Shown: positions 45,136 through 56,585 of the stretch, piece by piece
Numbering within the stretch: position 1 is the first letter of the stretch
Layout of the letters: every line of letters begins with the position of its first letter
Made by a program: the position numbers and the translations under genes
Assembly: GCA_001051155.2 (NCBI GenBank)
Contig: JYIP02000008.1
Coordinates: 2,666,001 to 2,730,000, forward strand
Direction: 5' to 3'
DNA: 64,000 nucleotides
Source: Chrysoporthe austroafricana
Taxonomy: Eukaryota > Ascomycota > Sordariomycetes > Diaporthales > Cryphonectriaceae
The notes under the pieces: generated by a model
Database searches by the model: none
Seen by the model: the letters and a program-made list of their open reading frames with translations, nothing else
What the model was told of the DNA's origin: nothing

Positions 45136-46428
45136 GGGATTCTTTATAAGTGGGATGGCCCTCAGCCAGACCCCTATTAATTCTGAACGGAACAGTATGC
45201 GTTGTTCTCCTACTAAATTTGACTTCTACCTAGATTTTAGGCATGCTTAAGATGATCTCAAGTGAGAGAGGGTGTAGCTCGACGGCTTACCTTCATTTCT
45301 TTATTCCGCCCATCCATCCCATTTGGACGGCATCTAATCAGACGCTACGCATTCTAGTACCGAGCCCTTTCGACTTCAATAACCCGACTCAATGGCATAA
45401 TAATGAAACCACGCGATCACCAAGCTCTTTTGGCTACCTGGGCCTAGCTACCAATCATAATTCCATTTTTCCTTCTTCATTGGTCATCATCTTCTCACTG
45501 AGGTCATGCCTGTTCCCGTCCACTGTGATAAGAAGTCCTCCAACGGCCGTACCACACTCTGGTGCACCGCCCGCAAGTACGCCGTGCTCAGGTCTAGAGC
45601 CGGGTCAAACACCACACGCACCGATGTATCGCATCCGAGAGACCATTCCCGAACTCCTCCACCTACTTCCGTAGCGTCGCCATCGTGCAGAAATCAGTCA
45701 GATCATTGAGTATACCGCCCGAACCCATATGTGTTGCTCGAAAGGGCCCGGATTCGGTTCTGAAACCCCCTTTGAACTAGGCACTTATAGCTAGACTGTT
45801 TCTGGTTTGGATCAGCCTCTACTGTGCCCTTGACATCAATAGAATCACGACACACCAATCATAACGGCTGATTTCACTTCCATTCAAGGGCAGGAACATG
45901 AGAAGCCTTATCTGCCCAAAATTACAGCTCAGTACAGACGTTTTACGCAAATGATGATCGATGCTGCTGAAATAACGAAATGCTCGGGCACTGATACTTT
46001 TTGGTTAGAGATTAGAGATTAGGTTGCACATAATTACTCTCTTATCACGCTTGAGACTTAAAGCGTTTAGTGATAGTGATGAGATGAGATAGTGAATAAG
46101 CAATACGGAGCGGTTTCGCTCCCGCTGGCGTTTTGTGGCCATACGGCTTCATACTTTCGATGTAAGGAAGTGGAGGTTTGAAGCAGAAGAAAGAATATTG
46201 TTTTTTCTTTGTTTTTCTTTGAATCAAATCACGAGGACTCTGGTCCCGGCTTTATGGCCCTCTGGTCAGAGTGTGTCAAGAAATTGCTAAGAAAATCTTC
46301 AATCCCCTGAAGGTTAAGAATAGTTTTGGATCGAAAGAAACAAACAAATTCAGTTCCGATTAACATGCTCAAAAACCCACAATTTGGATAATGTTCCGAC
46401 TCAAGCCTCTTTCCCTTCCTCAGACAGA
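45136..46428. other. 1.3-kb intergenic region
   Basis: It lies between the convergent NR-PKS and O-methyltransferase C genes. Short open frames exist but show no coding character. No named element found. Confidence 0.45.
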
Positions 46429-47804
46429 CTACCGCAAACGCACGCTCATAACGCTTTCGTAGTTCGAGGGGTTATACGTATACACATGTTCGAGCTCAAG
46501 CCCGACATCATCAAAGACCTCGCGCCACTGAACCTCAGTTCGCTCCATGCTAGCGAAGGCCGAGAGCATGGTCATGTCGATGGAGGCGGCGATAAAGCTG
46601 ACACCTACCTCAGGGAGCACCATCTCGTCGACGAGCAGCACCGAGTCAGGCCCCATGGCCGCTTTGATATTCTCGAGAATCCTGCGCACCTTGGGTGGTG
46701 GGTGGTTATGCAACACCGCGCGCAGGTAGTAGAACTTAGCGCCTGTGGATATGTTAGCGAGGCGCAGGGGAACCAGGGTACTATGCCACGCACCGACTAC
46801 GGGCTGTGGCTCAAAGAAGTCGTGTGCCATGTTCTCGACGCCGGGCGTCGGCAGTGCCCGGGCTATCGAGTGCGGCAGATCTTGCAGGATGATGCGCCCC
46901 GGCAGCGCGGGGTATTTCTCTCTAAACTGCGCGCACTGATGGCCAACGCCGCCACCAATGTTGACATATAGAGGCTTATCGGCGGGCCAGCCGGCGGCCT
47001 CGGCGACCACAGGGTATACCGACAACCAGGTGACATCGGGCTGCCGCCGTAGCGCCATATAGGCGTTGAAGTGCGCCAGGCCCGCCGGATGCTCTGCAAA
47101 CCAAGTGAACGGGCCCGCGGTCGTGTGAAAGGCCATTTGGAAGGCAGTGTGCGCGCTGTCAATTGGATCTCTGTATCCAGTCTGCTCCAGATAGGCTGGG
47201 AGGGCCTGGTACGGCGGTGCGCCGACGTCGAAGCTGTGGCTGCGTGAGCGGGATGGACACAATGGGGCATCGGCAGGGGCCGTACTAGTGAGACAGGCCA
47301 GCCTCAGCAACTTTCTCGGTGAGATTGCGCGTGATGTGGCTGGCAGCGTATTGGCCTTGGCCGGTTTCATCCACCGCTCCAATGGCAGCAAGGTATCTCA
47401 AAAGACGGGCTGGACACAATGTGAGGCCCCGGTCTTTAATTCAAGGAGCTTAGACCTTACCCATCAGCTGCGGCTCTGCGCCTGTCTTCATCGAGGCCTG
47501 GTCGACCGTCACTGGCACCTCGGATTCCGCAAGGCATCTGAAAAGGCCCAATTTGATGCCGACTTGGACCATGGCAGCTTGAAGATGCTGGATGGCAGTC
47601 AGTATTCGCATGTTTCCGGGGCCTGGAGGTGGTACAAACCATGTGTCCATATCGATGAATCGTATCATGGGTACTCTCTAGAGAGAAGGCTAATCTTTGC
47701 AGAGCCACGATCGCCATTCGACGTCCAACTTCACCCTTGGCTGCCAGCTGTTTGACATGATCTAGAGCTGCGTCCATTTTGACTGCTGCTTGAGTAGGTC
47801 TCAT
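46429..47804 (-). CDS. Class II O-methyltransferase C
   Basis: Five exons (47804-47640, 47587-47461, 47409-47286, 47239-46794, 46742-46429) give 391 aa. Splicing links LQRLAFSLES and YGHM to HLQAAMVQVGIKLGLF, then RLLRYLAAIGAVDETG, then FDVGAPPYQALPAYL. The SAM motif is LYVNIGGGVGHQ. The last intron (51 bp, GTGCGT..CACAG, CTAAC branch) is open in frame; its removal restores PVVGAKFYYLRAVLHNHPP with the catalytic His. The ATG at 47804 is used; 47777 is an alternative 9 codons in. The gene is divergent from P450 2, with which it shares a 766-bp promoter. It acts as a SAM-dependent O-methyltransferase on an unknown hydroxyl of the pathway. Confidence 0.85.
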
Positions 47805-48570
47805 CAAGCCCTCGAATTATCAAAATCTTCGAGAGAGCGCAGAGTGCTGTGAAAGTCCTGCGAGATTCCTCACCAGAAGCCTGGAGCCAGCTCCCTTTAT
47901 CTCTGTAACTAGGTGTACCCCTAATTTTTGAACATCTCGGGTTCCGTTGGTGCATTATTACAGAGGCAGGTAGCCTTGTGCTACATCTCAAGGACTTCAT
48001 CGCTAAAGATAGACAATTTTCCCCAAACCCCCTGCTCCCAGGAACTAACCGTCGACGGGTTGGGTTAGGCAATCTCTTTACACAACACCATAGAACAGGA
48101 CCCGCTTAAGTGCATAGGGACGTAACCCCAACTCTGCACAGTACGCGAGTGTGAATCCTCTACTTGCTGGAGTGTGTGGCATTGGGGGCCAGAACGTGCC
48201 TTATGCGATGATGACACAGGTCCTGCGCCCGCCGTATTGCCGAGCAAGGTCGTATTGAGCAGTAACCACGGGCGGCCGCGCTGTTGTTGCATTGTGATGC
48301 CTCAAGTACAGCTGTCTAACGTGCAGTCTATCACTCCACGGACGCCCCTTCACTGTCCACACCCACACCCTGTTCCGACCTGGTCTCACGTTCGTACCTC
48401 ATCAGGGCATTACTATGTTGGCGGGCAATGTAATCTCGGGCCGACTACCTACACCCCATCGCCCGAGTCGGTGTCGATTAATAGACTATTAAGAGACAGC
48501 TTACACAGAGACAGTGGACCGGAAGCATCATCTAGTCAGAACCCACACTTGCTTAACTCTTGACACCACC
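47805..48570. promoter_or_regulatory. Bidirectional promoter of O-methyltransferase C and P450 2
   Basis: 766 bp without genes. It holds copy 2 of the motif shared with the PKS promoter (48436-48454), 135 bp before the P450 2 ATG. Confidence 0.55.
48436..48454 (+). promoter_or_regulatory. Shared cluster motif, copy 2 (TCGGGCCGAYTACCTASAC)
   Basis: TCGGGCCGACTACCTACAC differs from the PKS-promoter copy at only two of 19 positions and has the same orientation relative to the downstream plus-strand gene. Confidence 0.45.
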
Positions 48571-50219
48571 ATGTCCAATCTCATGCCTTGGGCACAATTG
48601 CTGCCTTACGTGGCCCTTGTGGGCGTCGGCTTGTTCTTGTTCCACCGGCTCGCCGTGATGCAGCGGCCCCATGCCGAACTGTGGGCTAACCTAGACACAG
48701 TCGGCGCCTCGCCCGGCAGCCGCCTCTTCTGCGTCAGTCCTGTTGCGTCATCCATCACATCGACACGACAGCTGGCGAACGAGGGCTACCGCAAGTTCAG
48801 CAAGGCGCTGAACCTGCCATTCGCCCTTCCGACGACGTGGATGCGCAGCGGCGCCGTCGTGGTGCTGCCGCCGTCGCTGCTCCCACTGCTCACGCGCCCC
48901 GACAAGGTGCGTGACAGCGAGTGGACTAACCTGAACGGCATGGTCGAGACCATCCAGCTGCCCTATCTTATCACCGACCACAACATCTACGAGAATGTGC
49001 TGCACTTCGACGTTGTGCGCCGCAAGATGGCCAGCAAGGATATGGACCGCCTCGCCGCCGCGACGGCCGATGAGATCGATCTCGCCTTCCGAGATATCTG
49101 GGGGACTGAGACGGAGTGGAAGGTCACGAACGGCTGGGTGGCATGCGGTCGCGTTATCGCTCGCACCTCGCAACGTATTCTCATCGGCCTGCCCCTGAGT
49201 CGCAACGAGGCGTTGCTGGAGACCTCGCGCCAGTACGCGAACTCACTGCTTGTCGGCGGTGCCGTGATGAACTGCTTCCCGCCAGCTCTGCGATGGTTCG
49301 CCGGTCCACTGATCGCACTGCGTGCCAAGTACTTCCAGGCGCGCTTTGTGAAGATGTTGGTGCCTGTCGTCCAGCAGCGCATTCGCCAGTGGGAGGCAAA
49401 CAATGATGGCGGCCCGGTGCGCATATCAACTCCCCCTTATCCTGCCGCCCTCTCACTAACTCGCTCGCGTTTTTCCCCTGTGCTCAGGACGACTTTCTCC
49501 AGTGGATGATCCCAGTCTGCGCCAAAGAAGGCCCCGACCAGCTAGACGCCACCCGCATAGCTCTACGCCTAGTCAGTATGCTCACCCCACTTATCTTCGC
49601 CATCTGCTACGTCTTCTCGCACTGCGTCCTCGATATTCACGGCAGCGCCGACCGCGCAGACATCCTCGAGGGCTTGCAGGAGGAGTGCGCGCGCGTGTCC
49701 GCCCAGCATGCCGGCCTCGCCACCCGTGGGTCTGTCGGCGCCCTGTTCCGCACTGACTCGGCGCTTCGCGAGTCCATGCGCGTATCGGACGTAGCAGTGA
49801 CGAACTTGTTCCGCGATGTCACGGCCGGGGAGGTGGAGATCGGGAATGGGCTTCGCGTGGGGCCCGGCGTGCGGATGGTGTTCCCCACGCAGGACGTGCA
49901 TTTGGATCCGGAGAATTACAAGGACCCAAGGCGGTTTGATGCATTCCGCTTCTCGAGGCCGTTCGAGAAGGGAGAGGCCAATGAGAATAGCGAGCGGGAG
50001 CTCATCACGACGACGACACTGTCCTTCTTGCCTTTTGGGTATGGACGGCACGCGTGTCCCGGGAGGTGGTTCGCTGCGCAGACCATGAAGCAGGCCCTGG
50101 CGTATATCGTGCTAAACTACGAAGTTGAGCTTGTAGGGAAACAAATTAGGAGGAAGGCATTGCTTAACACAATGGTACCGCCTGTGGATGCACAGATTAG
50201 GATCCGGCGGAAAGTGTGA
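48571..50219 (+). CDS. Cytochrome P450 monooxygenase 2 (ent-kaurene-oxidase-like) with unusual I-helix
   Basis: Two exons, 48571-49416 and 49488-50219, give 525 aa with an N-terminal anchor (residues 8-24). The K-helix ExxR is ESMR, and the heme loop FGYGRHACPGRWFA puts the axial Cys at about 472. The general shape matches the fungal ent-kaurene-oxidase/CYP68-like group. In the I-helix, where relatives read like FAAIHTTS, this protein has LTPLIFAICYVFSHC (about 314-328), so the conserved Thr that helps activate oxygen is missing. The protein is otherwise full length and its frame is clean. It may use substrate-assisted chemistry, perform a non-hydroxylating reaction, or be losing function. 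Its promoter is shared with O-methyltransferase C. Confidence 0.87.
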
Positions 50220-50476
50220 GGGGGACATTTTAATTAATGACTGACATCACGAGAGATTCGAGGCAAAATAGGAAACTTCTCAATAGCGAAAATAAAAAGT
50301 AAATTATATATTTACCCACTCAATATCTACCTGTCCGAACCTCCTACCAACTACAGTGATCTCGTCTGATTTACATGACGGTGAACCACATCTCCTGCAC
50401 AGTTACACTATTTACCTCCTGAACGTCTCACTACTCTATCGGCCCTCCATGTCGCTCTGTCCTCGCTGCTACCGTC

Positions 50477-53407
50477 CTACACCCCTCTCTCCTCCAGTGC
50501 GTTCCTCAAAGTTTCTGCAAAGCCAGCCACATGCTCGGGCCCAATCATTGTGTAATGTGCACCCTGTACGGCATGGAACCTAGGTGGCTCACGCACAAAC
50601 TCGGCCCACCGGCTGAGATGCTCACGTAGCCATTCCTCGCGCGACCTAGCCGCCGCCTTGAGCGGTATAGCATGAAACACATCGATACCGTCCACCAAGC
50701 CAGTGGGATCATACTCAGTAGCCATGCGCTGCAGCCCAAACGCTACGTCCGCCCAACGCGCCAGCGCATCCGCCTTTAGCCCCAGCTCCTCTAGGCGCGG
50801 CTTATCCGCAACGCCCAGGACCTTCTTGATCGCCTCGCCGCGGGGCAGCGACCAGAACGCTGGGTCTGCCTCCACACGATCTGAAAAATCTTCGGTTATG
50901 AGCCCCAGGAAGTGGGACAAGTGCAGTAGGCATACATTCCAGCCCAGCTGGCGCATGCGGCTCTTGATATGCGGCGGCAGGTTGAACGAGCCGAGGAAAC
51001 GCACTTCGTCACCCAGGTCGTTTAGCCGCTTGGCCGTTTCGAACGCCAGCATTGCGCCATAGCTATAGCCCGCGAGTGCGTACGGCCCGCGCGGCTGGCG
51101 CGCGCGGATTGCCTTCACGTACACGTTAACGGCCTGCTCTATGCTGCCAAAGCGCTGCTGGCTGGGCTCGAAGCCCGGCGCGCGCAAAGCGAACACAGGC
51201 CGGTCGTCCGCGGCCAGGTGTTGGGCCAGTCCGACGAAGACGAGGACCTCACCGACGCCAGGGTGGATGAGCCAGAGTGGGGCCTTGGAACCCGTGGCAC
51301 GAAACGCGACGACAGGGTCATAGAGATCAGGCTGCCGGGCGTCGAGGGCAGCAGCCAGGGAGCGAGCGGTAGGGTTCTTCATAATGTGAATAATAGAGAT
51401 AGAAGTACCCATCCGTTTCTCCATGTGGTATTTTAGCTTCATGACGTGCATCGAAGTGAACCCGAGATCAAACAGGCACGTCTCGATATTAATGTCGAGG
51501 GCATTTAGAGTTGTGTCGAGTGTCTTAGCAAAGTCCGCAATCAGGCGCATCTCGGCCTCGTTCGCAGGCCGAGGTGCATTTATATGGAGTTGCTCCGCGA
51601 TGCGGCGTAGCGCCTGGTCGTGCAGCTCCAGGTCCATGTCAAATTCCCCATCCTCGAATAGGCGCGTCATCTTGGGTCGGGATATCTTCCCTAAGGTAGA
51701 CGTCGGGAGCAGCGACAGCGATGGCTCGCGAAGAGCGAAGACAACAGGACGAGTCGCTGTGCTGATCAGACATTCTTGCGCCGCCAGACGAGCGATGTCT
51801 TCCATATCTTTGGTCGGAATTGGAAACACTTTAGGGACATAGGCGATTGTCACCCGCTCGGTGTGGGCAGCCCTAGAAGGGAAGACGATGAAACGCGCCA
51901 CACGCTTACCCAGGGTCTGCTCAAGAGCCGTCTGAATATCCGCCGTCATGATCTTGACACCATTGATATTGATGACATCTTTGGCACGTCCCACAAGACG
52001 GAGATTCCCGTTTGAATCAATGACTCCTTGATCACCAGTACGGAACCACCCATCAGGAGTAAAGGCTTCATGCGTGGCAGTCGGGTTGCGGTAATAACCC
52101 TCAAAGACAACCAGGCCGCGGACTTCGAGGTTGCCGGGCTCGCCAGACTTGGCCAGACCTGGGCCGCTTGGGGCCGCAATTCGCATCTCCATGCCCTTTA
52201 TACACTTTCCAAGGGACGCTACAGTATAGCCATTGACGATATCGTAATCAGGGCAATTAGCATTATACACAGAGCCTGCACACGTCTCTGTCATGCCAAA
52301 GCCAGTGGTGATAACATTGCGAGGAGCACCATATTTTTCGAACAGGGCCGAGGCTGCCACGCAAATTTTCACATCATTTGCCTCGCCACCGGAAGTCAAA
52401 CAGACTAGACTACGCAGGTCCCATCCCGTCACGACCTGCGCAGTCTCAACGGCTGAGACCAGCTTTGCGAGGAAGAAGTTCGGCGCGAACGTGCGAGACA
52501 CCCGATGGCGACTCAGCAAATCCAAGAAGGTCTTAGGCGACGGCACGATGTCGACAGCGCTGACATGGACCTGGTCGGTGCCGAGCCATAACGCCTGGAG
52601 GTGGATTTCGGTCAGGCCTGCAACGTGGTCCAGACCGATCCAATTCAGGAACGGCCGGTTCTGGGGAAGCGGGCGTAGTCCAGCCTTGCCAGCAACAGCA
52701 GCTAGGATTTGTTTGTGGGTTAACTGGACAGCTTTGGCGTTTCCAGTACTACCCGACGTCAACATAAGCATCGCCAGATCTTCGTTGTTGTTCCTGCTGG
52801 TATTGTCCTTGCCGTTGTGCGAGATGTACTCCGCAAAACTTCCGTTGCGAATGTTGGCATGTATATCGATGCTGAGATTTTGTGCTGAGCTGAGTTTGTT
52901 GCTGCTACACTTCCACCTGACACTATCCTCAAGACCTGTTACTAGTTCACAGTAACGATCCAAACCAGGCTTCGACTCGAGTAGCGATTCAATTGAGTGC
53001 AGGTGCATGCCATGGATATCGCCGAATAAATGTATGAACTTGGATCTAGTAATGCAAATTGGCGACTCCAAAAGAGCTGCCAAGCTCTGGATGTGCTTGC
53101 AACGATCATCCTCGACATTGCTGAAGGGCGAGGAGAGGACCGGGATCCCGCCTGCGAAGAGAACGGACCAAAACCACAATATATTGTCCCAATGGTCGTC
53201 AAGATGAAGCAGAACTGGACGGTTAGCCTCAAATGACTTGAGAGAACGAATTGTAGGGCCTATACACGTGGCGCGCTCGTGCAGGCTACTATATGTGATC
53301 ACCGCAGGGTTGGATGTATTGCCAGTGGGATAAAGGAAGAGACGTCCCGGATGATGGGATGTTGCCCTCGCCCGGAGAACATCTTGAAGTGTTTCACACG
53401 TCGACAT
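50477..53407 (-). CDS. NRPS-like A-T-TE synthetase (aryl alpha-keto acid type)
   Basis: An intronless protein of 976 aa. Adenylation domain (1-580): core motif LMLTSGSTGNAKAVQL, then FLNWIGLDHVAGLTEIHLQALWLG, TTGFGMTE, and GWFRTGDQG with LVGRAKDVININGVK. Thiolation domain: LGFTSMHVMKLK, Ser about 652. Thioesterase domain: GYSYGA (Ser about 782) and GAHYTMI (His about 951). There is no condensation domain. This A-T-TE layout and the NWIGLDHV block match enzymes such as TdiA, AtrA and MicA, which activate arylpyruvates and dimerise them to quinones or furanones. The PLP aminotransferase at 56586 could supply such an alpha-keto acid. Within a PKS cluster the enzyme might instead esterify or condense an aryl acid with the polyketide. 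The substrate cannot be read from the sequence alone. Confidence 0.9.
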   Translation of the reverse strand: MSTCETLQDVLRARATSHHPGRLFLYPTGNTSNPAVITYSSLHERATCIGPTIRSLKSFEANRPVLLHLDDHWDNILWFWSVLFAGGIPVLSSPFSNVEDDRCKHIQSLAALLESPICITRSKFIHLFGDIHGMHLHSIESLLESKPGLDRYCELVTGLEDSVRWKCSSNKLSSAQNLSIDIHANIRNGSFAEYISHNGKDNTSRNNNEDLAMLMLTSGSTGNAKAVQLTHKQILAAVAGKAGLRPLPQNRPFLNWIGLDHVAGLTEIHLQALWLGTDQVHVSAVDIVPSPKTFLDLLSRHRVSRTFAPNFFLAKLVSAVETAQVVTGWDLRSLVCLTSGGEANDVKICVAASALFEKYGAPRNVITTGFGMTETCAGSVYNANCPDYDIVNGYTVASLGKCIKGMEMRIAAPSGPGLAKSGEPGNLEVRGLVVFEGYYRNPTATHEAFTPDGWFRTGDQGVIDSNGNLRLVGRAKDVININGVKIMTADIQTALEQTLGKRVARFIVFPSRAAHTERVTIAYVPKVFPIPTKDMEDIARLAAQECLISTATRPVVFALREPSLSLLPTSTLGKISRPKMTRLFEDGEFDMDLELHDQALRRIAEQLHINAPRPANEAEMRLIADFAKTLDTTLNALDINIETCLFDLGFTSMHVMKLKYHMEKRMGTSISIIHIMKNPTARSLAAALDARQPDLYDPVVAFRATGSKAPLWLIHPGVGEVLVFVGLAQHLAADDRPVFALRAPGFEPSQQRFGSIEQAVNVYVKAIRARQPRGPYALAGYSYGAMLAFETAKRLNDLGDEVRFLGSFNLPPHIKSRMRQLGWNVCLLHLSHFLGLITEDFSDRVEADPAFWSLPRGEAIKKVLGVADKPRLEELGLKADALARWADVAFGLQRMATEYDPTGLVDGIDVFHAIPLKAAARSREEWLREHLSRWAEFVREPPRFHAVQGAHYTMIGPEHVAGFAETLRNALEERGV

Positions 53408-54611
53408 AGAAATGTGCGGCTAAAGCTGCGCTTTGAGTAATAGGTTTGGTGATTTCAAGAAGAAACTGTAAGGTGCCATAACAGGTTCTGCTCTGAACAC
53501 CACCTTCTATACTTCGTTGACCGGTTGAGAACCAAACCCACTACGGCAAATCCATTACCCTAAGATACACCGCTCGCAACACTTGTTCATGATTCCGCCC
53601 CCATATTGAGTTTCAATTGCTCTAGATGATGTAGATCGTCCCCATGGTATTGATAGAAATCCTCCTCTAGTGGGCGGCCAGGGCGTGTGTTTCGGGAACA
53701 CAGTGCCGCCGTATCCAGGGCTTACCTAGAGCAGGGCTTGGTGCTACCCCCGTGATACAAATACATCCATGTGCTTTCAAACGTAGCTTGCTCAGCTGAG
53801 ACAACGCCACTCTTTCTTGGATCCGTGCCAATGAGAGACTCAAGATCGCTTTTGAGGCCCCCACTGTCAAAGCAACCTGTTGGTAGGTATGGACCTTTTG
53901 CACCGATATTGACTTTAAGGCAACTAATAGATGCATTGGCCTAGTCAGGAAGGTGGATGGTGATACACCTGCGAGGGCCATTCAAAATTATGCACCTTGG
54001 GTAGCATTGTGTTTGTAAGGCCTTGTCATTGACGCTCTTGACACGAGATTCCATTTCATAGGCTCTCGCTATATAATAATTACGGAACATTTGGCGGTTT
54101 CCTAAGCTGACTCATGTACGTCGTCGCATATAAGCTGCTTTCATACACATTTATACTGTATTATAATCCTACCCCCTGAGGTATTGATGACCGCTTACCC
54201 CTGTTTCTCACGCAAATATCCAGGGTCCCGGCTAGAGTGCAACGTTGTTTACCCAGTGAACCGCTTGATCCGTGTCCTCGTATCTCCCTGATCGGTCGTC
54301 AGGATTCATGTTGGAAGGGTGGAGACATCGATGTATATTTGCGCCAGTACGTGTCTGTGATAACTATGCCGTATGAAGGCATATTCTTATATCCGTACAA
54401 GCTTGCCCGTCATTCATCATGCCCTCTCCCCAATAAGAGCCATTAAGGCCACTCACATGAGAATTTAGACACCTGAGATCGCTGATAGACTTGTGTGGAG
54501 GCTGACTAGTCGTCACTGATCTTACTATGTTGATGTCTCCTGGGTCGTAGTCTGCTCCCACATCGTCAAGCTTTCTTCCTATCTTGCACGTCAATTCACT
54601 TCTGAGACACT
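53408..54611. promoter_or_regulatory. Divergent promoter region of A-T-TE gene and O-methyltransferase D
   Basis: 1.2 kb without a supported gene. Neither an AflR-type site nor the shared 19-bp motif was found here. Confidence 0.45.
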
Positions 54612-56124
54612 ATGGCCGCGAACGAGTCGCTCCCGCGGATTGTGCAGCTCGCAAACACGATAAATGCCGCTGTCACCAACATACAGAAGGTGCTGTCTGC
54701 CAAGGGCATGCCGTCACCCACTTTTGACGAAGATGCTTCCTTTTCCTTGCCTCTCGAAATCACTAAAGACCATGATGTCGTACTTGACGCCACGGCAGAA
54801 CTCCATGATTTGTTACTGGAGCCGCTGAACCTGATCCACAGGCATTGTGGGGTAAGTGCATCACTGTCCGAAGGCGAGACCACGAATGGCTGACCATGGG
54901 AACGTGAAAGCACAATAACTCGCTATGTATGCAGGCTATTGCGGACTTTAAAATTGCAGGCATGGTTCCGCCTCACGGTCGAGTGTCATTCGGCGAGATT
55001 GCCAAACAGACGCCAATGACAGAGCAGATGACGGCTCGCCTTCTTCGACATGCCATGACGATGCGTGTCTTTTGCGAGCCCGAGCCAGGGATGGTAGCCC
55101 ACACAACAGCATCCAAGACACTGAGCAACTCGGCAGCCAATGACTGGTTGCAAGCCGGCACAGAGGAAATGTGGCCAGCGGCCGTTAAGGTCAGTAAAAG
55201 CTGAGATCTAAAGTGTTTTTACTGCTCGGAAACTCATTGTTGCACTGGCTAGATGGTAGACGCTCTCAAGAAGTGGCCAGCGTCCCAGGAACCCAACGAA
55301 ACAGTATGATCATCCTCCCTGACAAGCCGTAGGGAGGTACTAAAACTCCTTTGGCAGGGTTACTCTTTAGCGAACAGTACCACGGAGACTATCTACACCA
55401 TCTTTGCTAAAGATTCTGAGCGGGCTGCACGATGGGCAAGAGGCATGCAGGTCTTCGCCCAGAGGCCCCAGTTCGACCCCTCATACGTCACAGACTACTA
55501 TGACTGGGAGTCTCTAGGCGGTGCTCAGGTCGTCGACGTTGCCGGTGCTCAGGGCCACGTCGCAATAGCCCTAGCCAGGCGCTTCAGCAACCTCAGTGTT
55601 GTGGTTCAGGACATCAGCAACGTTGTCGAGACTGCAACGGCCCCTGAAGAGCTGCGAGAGAGGGTGTGCTTCATGGCCCACGATATCTTCTCTCCGCAAC
55701 CAGTAGAAAAGGCAGACGTCTATTTTTTGCGCTGGGCCTTGCACAACTGGTCTGATAAGTACTGTAGTCTTATCCTCCGAGCGCTGATACCCGCCCTTAA
55801 GCCTGGGGCGAGGGTCATAATCCAGGAGAGCTTGATGCCAGAGCCAGGTGCGGTGGCAACGTGGAAGGAGAAGAACTTAAGGTCTGCTATTCCCAATGCA
55901 ACGCACAGAGGGGCCAGTTCTAACTCTTTGTGCTATGTAGAGCTACTGATATAAACATGGCGGCGGCCTTCAATGGGAAGGAGAGAACAGTGGCTGAGTT
56001 CAAATCTCTGTTTGAGAGAGTCAATCGGGGTTTTGTGCTTCGGAAAGTCATTGAGCCAGCAGGATCGGCCCTTGGAATGCTGGAATTCGTATGGCAGAAA
56101 CCATCTGAGCAAGACGCGAGATGA
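54612..56124 (+). CDS. Class II O-methyltransferase D
   Basis: Five exons (54612-54851, 54935-55189, 55253-55303, 55358-55881, 55941-56124) give 417 aa with all joins in frame. Exon 2 has the winged-helix block FGEIAKQTPMTEQMTARLLRHAMTM. Exon 4 has the Rossmann domain with VVDVAGAQGHVAIALA, VVVQDISN and VYFLRWALHNWSDKY (catalytic His). The last intron leads to NMAAAFNGKERT, the counterpart of the usual LxxFNxKER block. The SAM glycine-rich loop is AGAQG rather than GGGxG, a mild departure. The gene lies head-to-head with the A-T-TE gene and 461 bp before the aminotransferase, so it may serve that branch. Confidence 0.85.
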
Positions 56125-56585
56125 ATTGGAATTTTGCCGATGGCTTGGGTGCTTCCTTGCCCAAGTGCACCGGGCGCCAAAGTGCAACATTCCGCGTACG
56201 CACTTAGAATTTTACCAAGAGTTCGAGTACCGCTATGTACACTTCGTAAGCTGCAATATTTAATTAGGCACCGCGTTCAACTGCAACACTACGCACTGTA
56301 TTATATTCACTTAAGCTACATAACGCAAATCTACAGCAGGCGTAACGCAATGCAACGCAGCGCAATGCAACGTAAACGCAACTTGTGTCCCCCCCCTTTT
56401 TTTGCCCTTGTCCTTCTTGCACCCTAGTACTAATCTAGACTCGGATGGTCCATGCTAGCTCAGTAACGTCCATCTACTCCTTCGTGTCTCTCTCGTTACT
56501 GCCTACGGTGATCTCTTGAAGACAAGAATCGACCAATATCTTTGCGTGTTGCTCTTCTTCAAAAGACTCGTTCCAGTGTCTAAAA
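56125..56585. promoter_or_regulatory. Aminotransferase promoter region with 12-bp direct repeat
   Basis: 460 bp. The 12-mer CGCAATGCAACG occurs twice, at 56346-56357 and 56361-56372, inside a longer run of CGCAA/ACGCA units, followed by a C/T-rich tract typical of fungal promoters. Confidence 0.5.

Noticed and set aside
47288..47755. 155-codon plus-strand open frame over O-methyltransferase C
   Set aside because: It overlaps exons and introns of a well-supported minus-strand gene and has no recognisable domain.
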